From Roseateles toxinivorans (lineage in GTDB: Bacteria > Pseudomonadota > Gammaproteobacteria > Burkholderiales > Burkholderiaceae_C), in contig CAMDHE010000010.1 of NCBI GenBank assembly GCA_945898095.1, positions 1 through 64,000 on the forward strand: a stretch of DNA of 64,000 nt, in the 5' to 3' direction. The notes under the pieces were generated by a model. That model was not told the origin of the DNA, did not search any database, and saw only the letters and a list, made by a program, of their open reading frames with translations. The stretch's first letter is position 1, and the number at the start of each line of letters is the position of its first letter. Positions 1 to 8,778 of this stretch are shown piece after piece. The position numbers and the translations under genes were made by a program.

Positions 1-912
1 CCGGCCCTGGTATTTATTGAACAGCGCCAGCGGCACGATGATCAACAGGATCATCACCACCGCGACCGCCGAGGCCATCGGCCAGTCGTTATTGCTGAAG
101 AACTCGTCCCAGAGCACGCGGCCTATCATCAGCGTCTGCGGGCCGCCCAGCAGTTCGGGGATGACGAATTCGCCGATGCAGGGGATCAAGACCAGCATCG
201 ATCCGGCAATGATGCCGGCCTGGGACAGCGGCACGGTGACCTTCCAGAACGCCACCCAGGGCGTGGCGCCGAGGTTGGCTGCAGCCTCGAGCAGGCGCAG
301 ATCCATCTTCGACAGATTGGCATAAAGCGGCAGGATCATGAAGGGCAGGTAAGCGTAGACCATGCCCAGCACCAGCGAGAATGGCGTGTTCATCAGCTTG
401 CCCAATGCCGGAATCAGGCCGGCGGCGAGCAGCAGCCGGTCGATGCCCAGCGCGGCGATCAGCTCGGTCACCCAGCCCTGTTCGCCGAGCAGGCCTTTCC
501 AGGCGTAAACGCGCAAGAGGAAGCTGGTCCAGAAGGGCAGCATCACCAGCATCAGCAAGACCGGTTGCAGCGCGCGCCGGCTTCTCGCCATGAAGTAAGC
601 GAAGGGATAACCGATGAGCAAACAGCCGATGGTGGTGATGGCCGCGTATTTGATGCTGCCCAGGTAAGCGCTCAGGTAAAGCGGATCCTCGGTGATGAAC
701 AAATAGTTGCCGGTCTTGATCGCCAGCAGCAGGACTCCGTCGGCATAGCTGAACAGGTCCTTGAAGCGCACGGTCTCCATTTCCGAGATGCTGATTTTCA
801 GCACGATCAAAAAGGGCAGGGCAAAGAACAGCAGCAGCCAGCCAAAGGGCAGACCGATGACCAAGCGACGGCCCCAGTTGAAGCGGCTCGAGCCCTGTAT
901 CAACTGCTTCAT
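1..912 (-). CDS. potH: Spermidine/putrescine ABC transporter permease PotH (partial)
   Basis: Reading leftwards from 912 gives 304 codons without a stop; the C-terminus lies beyond the window edge. The product starts MKQLIQGSSRFNWGRR, has a first membrane segment at about residues 18-40 and several more later. It carries the cytoplasmic permease loop EAAANLGATPWVAFWKVTVP (the EAA motif that contacts the ATPase). The start codon overlaps the stop of the upstream ATPase gene as ATGA, so translation is probably coupled. Together with the ATPase and the periplasmic binding protein upstream it forms an inner-membrane polyamine importer. The PotI partner permease is expected just outside the window. 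Assignment to the PotH/PotB family is firm; the exact substrate is inferred. Confidence 0.93.
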   Translation of the reverse strand, partial: MKQLIQGSSRFNWGRRLVIGLPFGWLLLFFALPFLIVLKISISEMETVRFKDLFSYADGVLLLAIKTGNYLFITEDPLYLSAYLGSIKYAAITTIGCLLIGYPFAYFMARSRRALQPVLLMLVMLPFWTSFLLRVYAWKGLLGEQGWVTELIAALGIDRLLLAAGLIPALGKLMNTPFSLVLGMVYAYLPFMILPLYANLSKMDLRLLEAAANLGATPWVAFWKVTVPLSQAGIIAGSMLVLIPCIGEFVIPELLGGPQTLMIGRVLWDEFFSNNDWPMASAVAVVMILLIIVPLALFNKYQGR

Positions 913-2012
913 TGCGTCAGCACCACATGGGCATTGCGCGACCAATGGGCCCAGGCCTCGTCACCCCAGGTCAGACCATCTTCCCGGTGCCGCTGGGTGT
1001 TGGAGATCGACACCTTGAGCATCGCGCCGCTGGCCAGCTTCAGTCGGTAGACGGTGTAGCTGCCGAAGTAAGCCAGATCCTGCACCACCCCGCGGGCGCA
1101 GTTGAATGCCTCATCGGGCGCATGGCGTGAGAGATGGATTTTCTCGGGCCTGATGGCGACCGAGACCGCCATATCCTGACTGCCGGTGATGCCATGGCCG
1201 ACGTAATGCTGGCAGTCAGCGCAGTCGATGATCACATGGTCGGGATGGATGGTGGTGAGCCGGCCTTCCATCAGATTGACATTGCCGATGAAGTCGGCGA
1301 CGAAACGGGTAGCCGGTGTCTCGTAGATCTCGGCTGGTGGGCCGACCTGCAACAACCGGCCTTCGCTCATCACGGCCAGGCGCGAGGCCATCGTCATCGC
1401 TTCTTCCTGGTCATGGGTGACCATCACGCAGGTCACGCCGACTTCCTCGATGATGTTGACCAGCTCGATCTGGGTCTCTTCACGCAGCTTCTTGTCGAGC
1501 GCGCCGAGCGGTTCATCGAGCAGCAGCAGTTGCGGCTTCTTGGCCAGGCTGCGCGCCAGCGCGACGCGTTGCTGCTGCCCGCCTGACAGCTGATGGGGTT
1601 TGCGCCGGGTGAACTTCTCGAGTTGCACCAGCTTGAGCATCGCTTCAACGCGCGCGGCGATTTCGGCCTTGGCCTGGCCCTCGCGGCGCAGCCCGAAAGC
1701 GATGTTGTCCCAGACGCTCAGATGCGGGAACAGCGCATAGCTCTGGAACATCATATTGATCGGTCTGGCATAGGGCGGCAGCCCGGCGAGGTCCTGGCCG
1801 TTCAGGATAATGCGGCCGCTGGTCGGCGTCTCGAAGCCTGCCAGCATGCGTAGCAAGGTCGTCTTGCCGCAGCCAGACGACCCGAGCAGGGCGAAGATCT
1901 CGCCCTTGGCGATGTCGATCGAGACATCGTTGACCGCGACCGCGCCGGCACCAAAATCCTTGACGACATGCTGCAGTTGCAGATAGGCCGGGTTCACTGC
2001 TGTGCCACTCAT
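909..2012 (-). CDS. potG: Polyamine ABC transporter ATP-binding protein PotG/PotA
   Basis: 367 residues. Walker A GSSGCGKTT lies near residue 45, the signature LSGGQQQRVALARSL near 145, Walker B LLLLDEPLGALD follows, then the H-loop VMVTHDQEEA. The C-terminal third is a TOBE-type regulatory domain, as in PotA/PotG rather than in short amino-acid ATPases. It energises import by the PotH-type permease. The stop overlaps the potH start by 4 nt, and the start lies 4 nt after the potF stop, so the three genes are one transcription unit. The order binding protein, ATPase, permease matches the potFGH(I) arrangement. Confidence 0.95.
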   Translation of the reverse strand: MSGTAVNPAYLQLQHVVKDFGAGAVAVNDVSIDIAKGEIFALLGSSGCGKTTLLRMLAGFETPTSGRIILNGQDLAGLPPYARPINMMFQSYALFPHLSVWDNIAFGLRREGQAKAEIAARVEAMLKLVQLEKFTRRKPHQLSGGQQQRVALARSLAKKPQLLLLDEPLGALDKKLREETQIELVNIIEEVGVTCVMVTHDQEEAMTMASRLAVMSEGRLLQVGPPAEIYETPATRFVADFIGNVNLMEGRLTTIHPDHVIIDCADCQHYVGHGITGSQDMAVSVAIRPEKIHLSRHAPDEAFNCARGVVQDLAYFGSYTVYRLKLASGAMLKVSISNTQRHREDGLTWGDEAWAHWSRNAHVVLTQ

Positions 2013-2016
2013 CGGC

Positions 2017-3141
2017 TCACAACCCGGTCTTGAACGAGGTGTAAAGGCGAGTCATCTGGCGCCTGGTCTCGTTGCTGATCGAGTCGGGCGGAACCATCTT
2101 TTTCATGTCAGCCTCGCTGGGAAAGACGCTCGGATTGTTGGCGATCTCGGGCTTGACGAATTTGCGCGCGGCCTGGTTCGGATTGGCGTAGAAGACCTTG
2201 TTGCTCAAGCTGGCATGGACTTCGGGGCGCAGGATGTAATTGATGAACTTGTGCGCATTGCCGGGCCTGGGCGCATCGGCCGGGATCACCATGACATCCA
2301 TGAAAATGATGCCGCCAGTCTTGGGGATCAACGCTTCGATCTTCTGGCCGGTTTTGCCCTCGATTGCACGCTGCCGGGCGATATTGATGTCGCCCGACCA
2401 GCCCAGTGCCAGGCAGATCGAGCCGTTGGCCATGTCGTTGATATAACCCGAACTGCTGAACAGGGTGACATGGGGCCGGATGCTCTTCAGCAAGGCAGAC
2501 ACGCCCGCATAGTCGGCGCTGTTCTTGCTGTAGGCCGGTTTGCCGAGGTAATGCAAGGCGGCGGGAATTACCTCAGTGGCCGAATCGAGCATGCTGACGC
2601 CGCAGCTTTTGAGCTTGGCGGCATATTCGGGCTTGAAGATCAGGTCCCAGGCGTTCTCAGGCATAGCTAACTTGCCCAGCGCGGCCCTGACCTTGTCGAC
2701 ATTGATACCGACCGTGGTGTAACCCCAGAGCCAGTCGACCATGTATTCATTGCCCGGATCGAGCTTGCTCAACTGCGCCAGCAGTCCGGGGTCGAGATTC
2801 TTGAAATTGGGGATTTTTGACTTGTCGAGCTTGCGCAGCAAACCGCCATCGGCCTGCAGCCTGGCCCAGTAGGAAGAGGGCACGACGATGTCATAGCCGG
2901 TACGGCCGGCAACCAGTTTGGCGTGGACGATTTCGTTATTGTCGAAATTGTCATAGCGGACCTTGATCCCGGTCTCTTTCTCGAAGTTTTTCAGCGTGTC
3001 ATCAGCGATGTAATCCGACCAGTTGTAGATGTTGAGGATCTTCTCCTCCTGCTGCTGCGCGATTGCCGCGCTGCCTGTCAGCAGCGCGCTGATGACCAGG
3101 ACAGAGCTCAGCAAACGACGGTGGATGCCTGGGCGTTTCAT
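2017..3141 (-). CDS. potF: Periplasmic putrescine/polyamine-binding protein PotF
   Basis: I chose the start at 3141 (MKRPGIHRR), which follows an AAGGAG Shine-Dalgarno sequence by 9 nt. The frame stays open another 76 codons upstream, but that would overlap puuD. The 374-residue product has an export signal (hydrophobic LLSSVLVISALLTGSAAIAQ) and the polyamine-binder signature ILNIYNWSDYIADDTL just after the cleavage site. Other family blocks are YDIVVPSSYWA and WSGDINIARQRA. It captures putrescine or a related polyamine in the periplasm and delivers it to the PotGH(I) complex. About 120 nt without a gene separate it from puuD. Confidence 0.94.
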   Translation of the reverse strand: MKRPGIHRRLLSSVLVISALLTGSAAIAQQQEEKILNIYNWSDYIADDTLKNFEKETGIKVRYDNFDNNEIVHAKLVAGRTGYDIVVPSSYWARLQADGGLLRKLDKSKIPNFKNLDPGLLAQLSKLDPGNEYMVDWLWGYTTVGINVDKVRAALGKLAMPENAWDLIFKPEYAAKLKSCGVSMLDSATEVIPAALHYLGKPAYSKNSADYAGVSALLKSIRPHVTLFSSSGYINDMANGSICLALGWSGDINIARQRAIEGKTGQKIEALIPKTGGIIFMDVMVIPADAPRPGNAHKFINYILRPEVHASLSNKVFYANPNQAARKFVKPEIANNPSVFPSEADMKKMVPPDSISNETRRQMTRLYTSFKTGL

Positions 3142-3260
3142 CGAGAAAATCTCCTTGTCATTTAAAGTCACATGCTTCAAAAGTTGGGTGAATGACTGCT
3201 TGAGCTGCAATGCCGGCCCGATTGCCTGGCGCATATCATGCCGCAGCTTGCCTGATTTTT

Positions 3261-4046
3261 TCAGATTCCGGCCTTGGGTTGATCCCGATAACTGCTGCAA
3301 GCAGCGCCGAAAGCCTGAAAAAGTGCGGTCGAAATCGGATTCAGCTCGGCTTGCCACTCTGGATGCCATTGCACACAGATCGCAAAGCCAGTCTGCTCTT
3401 TCAGGCTGAAAGCTTCGACCAGACCATCCGGAGCGATCGCCTCGATGCGCAGACCCGGCGCCAATTGCTTGACGCCCTGACCATGCGATGAGTTGACCTG
3501 GATGCGATCCTTGCCGAGCAGTGCTGCCAAATGCCCGCCGGGCAGGATCTGCACGGGATGCTGATCGGCATAAGTGATTGCCGGTGTCTTTCCCTGCGGT
3601 GCGCGGTGATCGGCCAGACCCGGCTGTTCCTGCACCGCCTGATGGAGCGAACCGCCCAGGCTGACATTGATTTCCTGAAAACCGCGGCAGATCGCGAATA
3701 TCGGCAGCCCAAGGTCGATGGCCTTGCGGATCAAGGGCAGGGTCCAGGCATCGCGGGCTGGGTCGAGCGGCAAAGCCGGGTTGTGTACCGACTCGTCGAA
3801 ATGGCTTGGATGCACATTCGAAGGCGAGCCGGTCAGCATCAGGCCATCGGCCAGCGCCAGCAAATCGTCAAATTCATCAGTCGATGAGTCTGGAACGATC
3901 AGTGGCAGGCATCCGGCCAGCCGCACTGCGTCGATGTACTTCTTGCCGACGATATGAAAAGGATGTTCGCCGAGCTGACGGTTGCAACCTGGTACCAACA
4001 CCACCGGCTTGCGCCGCACTGTGCCGGTCGGTTTGTGGAACGTCAT
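3261..4046 (-). CDS. puuD: Gamma-glutamyl-GABA hydrolase family class I amidotransferase (PuuD-like)
   Basis: 261 residues. The nucleophile Cys120 sits in FAICRGFQEIN, and the His/Glu pair in VQWHPEW (His228, Glu230) completes the class I glutamine-amidotransferase triad, in the form typical of PuuD. The family hydrolyses gamma-glutamyl-GABA to glutamate and GABA in the glutamylated putrescine pathway. Its start overlaps the stop of the aminotransferase gene by 4 nt (ATGA), so the two are co-translated, and polyamine transport genes follow. No PuuA-type gamma-glutamylputrescine synthetase is visible here, so its true substrate in this organism is inferred from the family. Confidence 0.9.
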   Translation of the reverse strand: MTFHKPTGTVRRKPVVLVPGCNRQLGEHPFHIVGKKYIDAVRLAGCLPLIVPDSSTDEFDDLLALADGLMLTGSPSNVHPSHFDESVHNPALPLDPARDAWTLPLIRKAIDLGLPIFAICRGFQEINVSLGGSLHQAVQEQPGLADHRAPQGKTPAITYADQHPVQILPGGHLAALLGKDRIQVNSSHGQGVKQLAPGLRIEAIAPDGLVEAFSLKEQTGFAICVQWHPEWQAELNPISTALFQAFGAACSSYRDQPKAGI

Positions 4047-5350
4047 GCAGCCCTCACCAATGCTTTGCGCAAGGTGTCGATCATCTGGTCGATATGGCTG
4101 CGTTCGATGATCAGCGGCGGGCTCAGCGCGACTGTGTCGCCGGTCGTGCGGATCAGCAGGCCCTGCTCCCAGCAGTCGAGGAAAAGCGAAAAAGCCCGCT
4201 TGCCAGGCTCACCCGGCAGCGGTGTCAACTCGACCCCGCCGATCAGGCCGATATTGCGGATGTCGATCACATGGGGCAGGCCTTTGAGCGAATGCAGGCC
4301 CTCGGCGAAATACCCCTGCATCTGTGTGGCACGGGTCAGCAGGCCTTCATCGGCATAAGTGTCGAGAGTTCCCAGGGCCGCAGCGCAGGCCAGCGGGTGA
4401 CCTGAATAGGTGTAGCCATGGGGGAACTCGATCAGATGCTCCGGGCCGTTCATGAAGGTGTCATGAATCGCCTGCGTTGCGAATACCGCTCCCATCGGCA
4501 CGCAGCCATTGGTCAGTCCCTTGGCAGCCGTCATCAGGTCCGGCGTGACGCCGAAGGTCTGCGCTGCAAAGGGCTGGCCGGTGCGGCCGAAACCGGTGAT
4601 GACTTCGTCGAAGATCAGCAAGATGCCATGCTTGTCGCAGATTTCGCGCAGGCGCTGCAGATAGCCGACTGGCGGTATCAGCACGCCGGTCGATCCCGCC
4701 ACGGGTTCGACGATCACGGCGGCGATCGTCGATGCATCATGCAGTGCAATCAGCTTTTCCAGATCGTTGGCGAATTCGGCACCCTGCAGCGGCTGGCCGA
4801 CCGAAAAGGCATTGCGTGCCGGATCATGGGTGTGGCAGAGGTGGTCGACGCCGCCCAGCATCGGGCCGAACAACTTGCGGTTGCCGACGATGCCACCGAC
4901 CGAGATGCCGCCGAAATTGACCCCGTGGTAACCGCGCTCGCGTCCGATCAGCCTGGTTCGTGATGCATCGCCGCGGACTCGGTGGTAGGCGATTGCCATC
5001 TTCAAGGCCGTATCGACTGACTCGGAACCCGAGTTTGTGAAGAAGACCTTGTTCAAGCCGGCGGGTGTCAATTCGATCAGACGGTTGGCCAGTTCGAAGA
5101 CCTTCGGGTGCGCCATCTGGAAGGGCGGGGCGAAGTCAAGCAAGGCCGCCTGGCGCTGGATCGCCTGGACGATTTTCGGGCGGTTGTGGCCGGCATTGAC
5201 GCACCAGAGGCCGGCGATGCCGTCAAGGATCTGCCGTCCCCGGTCGTCGGTGAAGATCATGCCGTCCGCGCCGGTGAGGATGCGCGGCGCCTGCTTGAAC
5301 TGCCGGTTGGCAGTGAAGGGCATCCAATAAGCGTCTAGGTTCTGTGTCAT
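4043..5350 (-). CDS. Class III PLP aminotransferase (omega-amino acid/polyamine--pyruvate type)
   Basis: 435 residues. I chose ATG at 5350 over the TTG one codon earlier because AGGAG lies about 8 nt upstream. Class III landmarks are FFTNSGSESVDTALKMA (phosphate binding), IFDEVITGFGRTG (Asp248 contacts the pyridine nitrogen) and the Schiff-base lysine in TAAKGLTNG (Lys277). The sequence resembles beta-alanine--pyruvate and putrescine--pyruvate transaminases (omega-amino acid:pyruvate class). In this operon, next to puuD and potFGH, the likely job is deamination of putrescine or a breakdown product. The amino donor cannot be settled from sequence. Confidence 0.88.
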   Translation of the reverse strand: MTQNLDAYWMPFTANRQFKQAPRILTGADGMIFTDDRGRQILDGIAGLWCVNAGHNRPKIVQAIQRQAALLDFAPPFQMAHPKVFELANRLIELTPAGLNKVFFTNSGSESVDTALKMAIAYHRVRGDASRTRLIGRERGYHGVNFGGISVGGIVGNRKLFGPMLGGVDHLCHTHDPARNAFSVGQPLQGAEFANDLEKLIALHDASTIAAVIVEPVAGSTGVLIPPVGYLQRLREICDKHGILLIFDEVITGFGRTGQPFAAQTFGVTPDLMTAAKGLTNGCVPMGAVFATQAIHDTFMNGPEHLIEFPHGYTYSGHPLACAAALGTLDTYADEGLLTRATQMQGYFAEGLHSLKGLPHVIDIRNIGLIGGVELTPLPGEPGKRAFSLFLDCWEQGLLIRTTGDTVALSPPLIIERSHIDQMIDTLRKALVRAA

Positions 5351-5458
5351 CAAGCGGCTCCTGCAGCACGCTGGAGTTTAGACAATGCTGGCAGCGATTG
5401 AGCGCCATTGCCCAAATGATTTGCAGCAGCAATTTGCAGAACCGGGCTCCGGCAGGAT

Positions 5459-6361
5459 CTAGGCCTTCATCCTGCCATGCAGCAGCGACAACATCGGTAG
5501 CAATTGCACCAGCATGATGCTGCTGAAGATCAGCGCGCAGCCGGCCAGACCCGCCGCATTCAATCGGTCACCCATCAGAAAATAGCCGAACAAGGCGGCG
5601 AACAAGGTCTCTGCTGACAGGATGATGGCGGCGTCTGCTGCAAGCGCATGGCGCTGTGCCACGACCTGCGCTGTGAAGGCCACACCGACCGAAAGCACAC
5701 CGCCAAAGGCGATCGGCCCGGCGGCCGCTTGCAAGCCAGCCCAGCTGAACGGTTCGAACGCCAGCGCCCAGACCAGCGCGATTGCGCCGCAGACCAGGAA
5801 CTGACCGCCAGCGACCAGGAACGGTGCCGCCATCCGGTCGGCGAAACGCCCGACCAGCAGGACATGGATCGCCCAGGGTATGGCCGAAGCGATGACCCAT
5901 TGGTCGCCGGTCGTGATCTCCATCTGTTGCGCGCCGGACAGGAGGTAGGCGCCGGCCAGGCAAGCCAGCGCGCAAGGCCAGATCGACCAATGCGGCAGTT
6001 GCCGCAGCAGCAGCCAGCCCAGCACCGGGACCAAGGGCACATAGAGCGCGGTCAGAAAGCCCGCATTGGTGATGCTGGTGGTCTTGATGCCGATCTGCTG
6101 CAGCGCTGCACCCAGCAGCAGCAGCCCACCGAGCCCGCCGATCTTCAGCCAGTCGCCATTCTGCAAGGGCTGGCTTTGCCTTTGCAGGCTGCGCCATTCG
6201 ATCACCATCAGCGGCAGCACCACCAGCGCGCCGATCAGGAAGCGCACGCCGGTGAACAGCATCGGACCGACATCGGCCATGGCCTGGCTTTGTGCCACGA
6301 ATGCTGCGCCCCAGATCAGGGAGATGACGAGCAGCAGCAGGTTGGCACGGACTCGGTTCAC
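5459..6361 (-). CDS. EamA/DMT-superfamily transporter
   Basis: An inner-membrane protein of about 300 residues made of two EamA repeats, roughly ten hydrophobic segments (first LLLLVISLIWGAAFVAQSQ, last LAGCALIFSSIMLVQLLPML). The start is uncertain. The longest frame begins with TTG at 6421, right after the yccA stop, but its first 20 residues are proline- and arginine-rich and unlike the family. GTG at 6361 (VNRVRANLLLL) puts the first membrane helix at the usual place. Members export small metabolites or amino acids; the substrate is unknown. It is co-directional with yccA and probably co-transcribed. Confidence 0.85.
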   Translation of the reverse strand: MNRVRANLLLLVISLIWGAAFVAQSQAMADVGPMLFTGVRFLIGALVVLPLMVIEWRSLQRQSQPLQNGDWLKIGGLGGLLLLGAALQQIGIKTTSITNAGFLTALYVPLVPVLGWLLLRQLPHWSIWPCALACLAGAYLLSGAQQMEITTGDQWVIASAIPWAIHVLLVGRFADRMAAPFLVAGGQFLVCGAIALVWALAFEPFSWAGLQAAAGPIAFGGVLSVGVAFTAQVVAQRHALAADAAIILSAETLFAALFGYFLMGDRLNAAGLAGCALIFSSIMLVQLLPMLSLLHGRMKA

Positions 6362-6421
6362 AAAGAGCAGACTTGGCGGAGGAGGGCGCGATGATAAGCC
6401 CGCCCCCGCTCGATCAATCAA

Positions 6422-7117
6422 TCATTCATCGCGGCTGCCGAAGATGCCCAACAAGGCCAGCAGTGACTGGAATACGTTGTAAAGGCTCAGATAGACGCCC
6501 AGCGTGGCGCTGATGTAGTTGGTTTCTTCACCGTCCTGCACACGCTTCAGGTCATAAAGGATGAAGGCCGAGAAAATGCCGATGGCCAGCACCGACAAGG
6601 TGATCATCAGCGCGCTCGACTGCAGAAAGATGTTGGCGATGCCAGCCACCAGCAACAGCATCATGCCGATGAAGAGGAATTTGCCCATCGAGCCGAGATC
6701 CCGCTTGATCACCGACGACAGCATGGCCATGCCGAAGAAGATCCCGCCAGTGCCGGCGAAGGCCGTCATGATCAGGTTGGCGCCGTTCGTCAATCCGAGC
6801 ACCGAGCCGACCAGTCGCGACAGCATCAAGCCCATGAAGAAGGTGAAGCCGAGCAGCATCGGCACGCCAGCGGCCGAGCTCTTGGTCTTTTCGATTGCAT
6901 ACATGAAGCCGAAAGCGCCGACCAGGAAGACGATCAGGCCGATACCAGGCGACATTGCGCGCGACAAGCCGCTGCTGACACCGATCCATGCGCCGAGCAC
7001 AGTCGGCACCATCGACAAGGCGAGCAGCCAGTAGGTGTTGCGCAGTACGCGATTGCGTTCGGCAGGGGTGGTGGTCTGGAAGGTTTCGAAGGGGTAGTTC
7101 TGGATATTTTGATTCAT
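6422..7117 (-). CDS. Bax inhibitor-1/YccA family membrane protein
   Basis: 231 residues with about seven membrane segments and the family ending LYNVFQSLLALLGIFGSRDE, which is highly typical of proteobacterial YccA-like proteins. AAAGGAAT precedes the ATG. E. coli YccA modulates the FtsH protease; others of the family act as calcium leak channels. Which applies here is not known. The start overlaps the stop of the TerC-family gene upstream by 4 nt (ATGA), so the pair is translationally coupled. Confidence 0.93.
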   Translation of the reverse strand: MNQNIQNYPFETFQTTTPAERNRVLRNTYWLLALSMVPTVLGAWIGVSSGLSRAMSPGIGLIVFLVGAFGFMYAIEKTKSSAAGVPMLLGFTFFMGLMLSRLVGSVLGLTNGANLIMTAFAGTGGIFFGMAMLSSVIKRDLGSMGKFLFIGMMLLLVAGIANIFLQSSALMITLSVLAIGIFSAFILYDLKRVQDGEETNYISATLGVYLSLYNVFQSLLALLGIFGSRDE

Positions 7118-7911
7118 GACAATTCCTTTGGGTTGGATGAAAGATTAGAAATGGCGAGCTTCGCCAGACGCTTGTTGCGGCTGCGAATGTTGAGGGCCTC
7201 CACAATCAGCGAAAAAGCCATGGCGGCGTAGAGGTAGCCTTTAGGGACATGCTGATCCAAGGATTCAGCGACCAGCAACATGCCGACCATCACCAGAAAA
7301 GAAAGCGCCAGCACCTTGACCGAAGGGTGGTGCTCGATGAAATCGCCGATTGGCTTGGCCGCCAGCAGCATCACTGCGACCGAGGTGATCACGGCCGCGA
7401 CCATCACGCCGAGCTGATCGACCATGCCGACGGCGGTGATGACCGAGTCAAGCGAGAAAACAATGTCGATCAGTGCGATCTGGCTGATCGTTACCCAGAA
7501 AATCCGCCGACCTGCGGCTTTCAATGCAGTATCGTCACCGGACTTGGCCGTTGGCTGATGCCCTAGTTCGCGCGCCTCGACCTCGATGAAGATCTCGTTC
7601 GAAGCTTTGTAAAGCAGGAACAAGCCGCCGATCAGCAGCACCAGGTCCCGACCGCTGATGCCTTGGTTGAATACGTGGAACAGATCGGCAGTCAAGCCCA
7701 TCATCCAGGTCAATGTGAACAGCAGCAAGAGCCGCGAGACCATCGCAAAGCCTAGGCCCAAGCGCCTGGCCCGGTTTTGCAGTGGCCCGGGTAGTCTGCC
7801 GACCATGATCGAAATAAATATTATGTTGTCGATGCCCAGGACGATTTCCAGGGCGGTCAACATCGAGAAGGCGATCCAAAGGTCAGGGTCGAGAAGAAAG
7901 GAAAAATCCAT
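7114..7911 (-). CDS. TerC-family integral membrane protein
   Basis: 265 residues. The opening LDPDLWIAFSMLTALEIVLG followed by IDNIIFISI is the TerC/YgdQ/YoaE signature, with the Asp-Asn pair in the first helix. A matching second half contains IALIDIVFSLDSVITAVG. This inverted two-fold repeat is thought to form a metal-ion (often Mn) exporter, and the acidic Asp residues in the helices are the presumed ion site. There is no CBS or CorC domain at the C-terminus, so this is the short form. It is the first gene of the run terC, yccA, EamA transporter. Confidence 0.92.
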   Translation of the reverse strand: MDFSFLLDPDLWIAFSMLTALEIVLGIDNIIFISIMVGRLPGPLQNRARRLGLGFAMVSRLLLLFTLTWMMGLTADLFHVFNQGISGRDLVLLIGGLFLLYKASNEIFIEVEARELGHQPTAKSGDDTALKAAGRRIFWVTISQIALIDIVFSLDSVITAVGMVDQLGVMVAAVITSVAVMLLAAKPIGDFIEHHPSVKVLALSFLVMVGMLLVAESLDQHVPKGYLYAAMAFSLIVEALNIRSRNKRLAKLAISNLSSNPKELS

Positions 7912-8002
7912 AGTCGATGTCCATTGATGTCAGGGTAGCGCTGCGGCAACCCTGCTGAGGCAGAAGTAAAACGCTGCAGTAGCCGGCGCATGCCGGCCAG
8001 CT

Positions 8003-8344
8003 TCAGACCGGCTGGATGCGGGGAGGCCGCTGCGGCCCTTCGAGATGCGGTGGCGCAGTCAGGGTCAGTTTCAGGAATTGCAAGGCCTGCGAGTCTCGAT
8101 CGAGCTTGACGGCAGTCTGTCTGGCACCGATCCAATCAGGCAGGTCAACCGCATCATCGGCTTGAGCGAACTTTTGGGACTCGATCGACCCGGACGGGTC
8201 GCCTGTACCGTCATCGGCATCGATCACTGCGCTGTTCAGGTTTGATGCCTGCTGCTGGTCGGCAATGTCAACTTGCGCGGCCACAGGCATCGTCATGCAG
8301 GCGAGCATCAGGGCATAGAGAAAGGCGGTAAACCAGCGGGGCAT
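8003..8344 (-). CDS. Small exported protein of unknown function
   Basis: 113 residues. A clear Sec signal (WFTAFLYALMLACMTMPVAAQ, cleavage after AAA/VAA-Q) is followed by about 88 acidic, polar residues with no cysteine pair or domain I recognise. It ends LEGPQRPPRIQPV. There are 91 nt between its stop and the terC-family start. The signal peptide is the main reason for calling it a gene; a chance frame with such a leader is unlikely but possible. Confidence 0.55.
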   Translation of the reverse strand: MPRWFTAFLYALMLACMTMPVAAQVDIADQQQASNLNSAVIDADDGTGDPSGSIESQKFAQADDAVDLPDWIGARQTAVKLDRDSQALQFLKLTLTAPPHLEGPQRPPRIQPV

Positions 8345-8778
8345 GATGTTCGCATTCTACATTTTTCCGGCTTCAGGCGTCGGCTGCTGATTGCAACAAT
8401 GAGGTCAAGGCCTGGTTGCAAACTAGAGCGACTGATATGCGAACGCGTTGCTTGCCGCTGGTTCTGAAGCGAGTTCGCCTTGTCAATCTGCGCAAAATTG
8501 GTTCTGGGCTCAGGGTTCCGGGCGCCGGGCAATGCTCGGCAAAGCCAGGATGGGTGCTCTGCTCCGTTCATGCTCGGGCCAGCGTACCGATCCTTCGCCA
8601 GGCATAAGCGGTCCTCAGGACCGCTTATGTCCGGGCTCAGTCACCCGTCGTCGGCCCATGGCCGCCGCCTCCTTCTTTACTTCACTGCGCAGAACACCCA
8701 TCCTGCCGTCATCACATGCTGACCTGCGGCCAAACGAGATAGCGCGGAATGGAGCAAGCGGTGAGCGACGCAGCGAAT
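8345..8778. other. 434-nt intergenic region between divergently placed genes, with a repeat element
   Basis: No convincing gene. The right-hand part holds the foldback repeat listed at 8547-8704. The rest contains only short frames with arginine- and serine-rich translations, as expected of shadow reading. It probably also carries the promoter of the small exported protein near 8345-8420, but I could not define boxes. Confidence 0.5.
8547..8704. repeat. MITE-like foldback repeat with central palindrome
   Basis: AGGATGGGTGCTCTGC at 8547-8562 recurs inverted at 8689-8704 with one mismatch (15 of 16). Near the middle is a perfect 13-bp inverted repeat around a single base, 8603-8629 (left arm CATAAGCGGTCCT). 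The 158-bp span has no coding frame and no transposase. Size and structure are those of a miniature inverted-repeat element or a dispersed intergenic repeat. No target duplication is evident, so the exact borders are uncertain. Confidence 0.5.
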
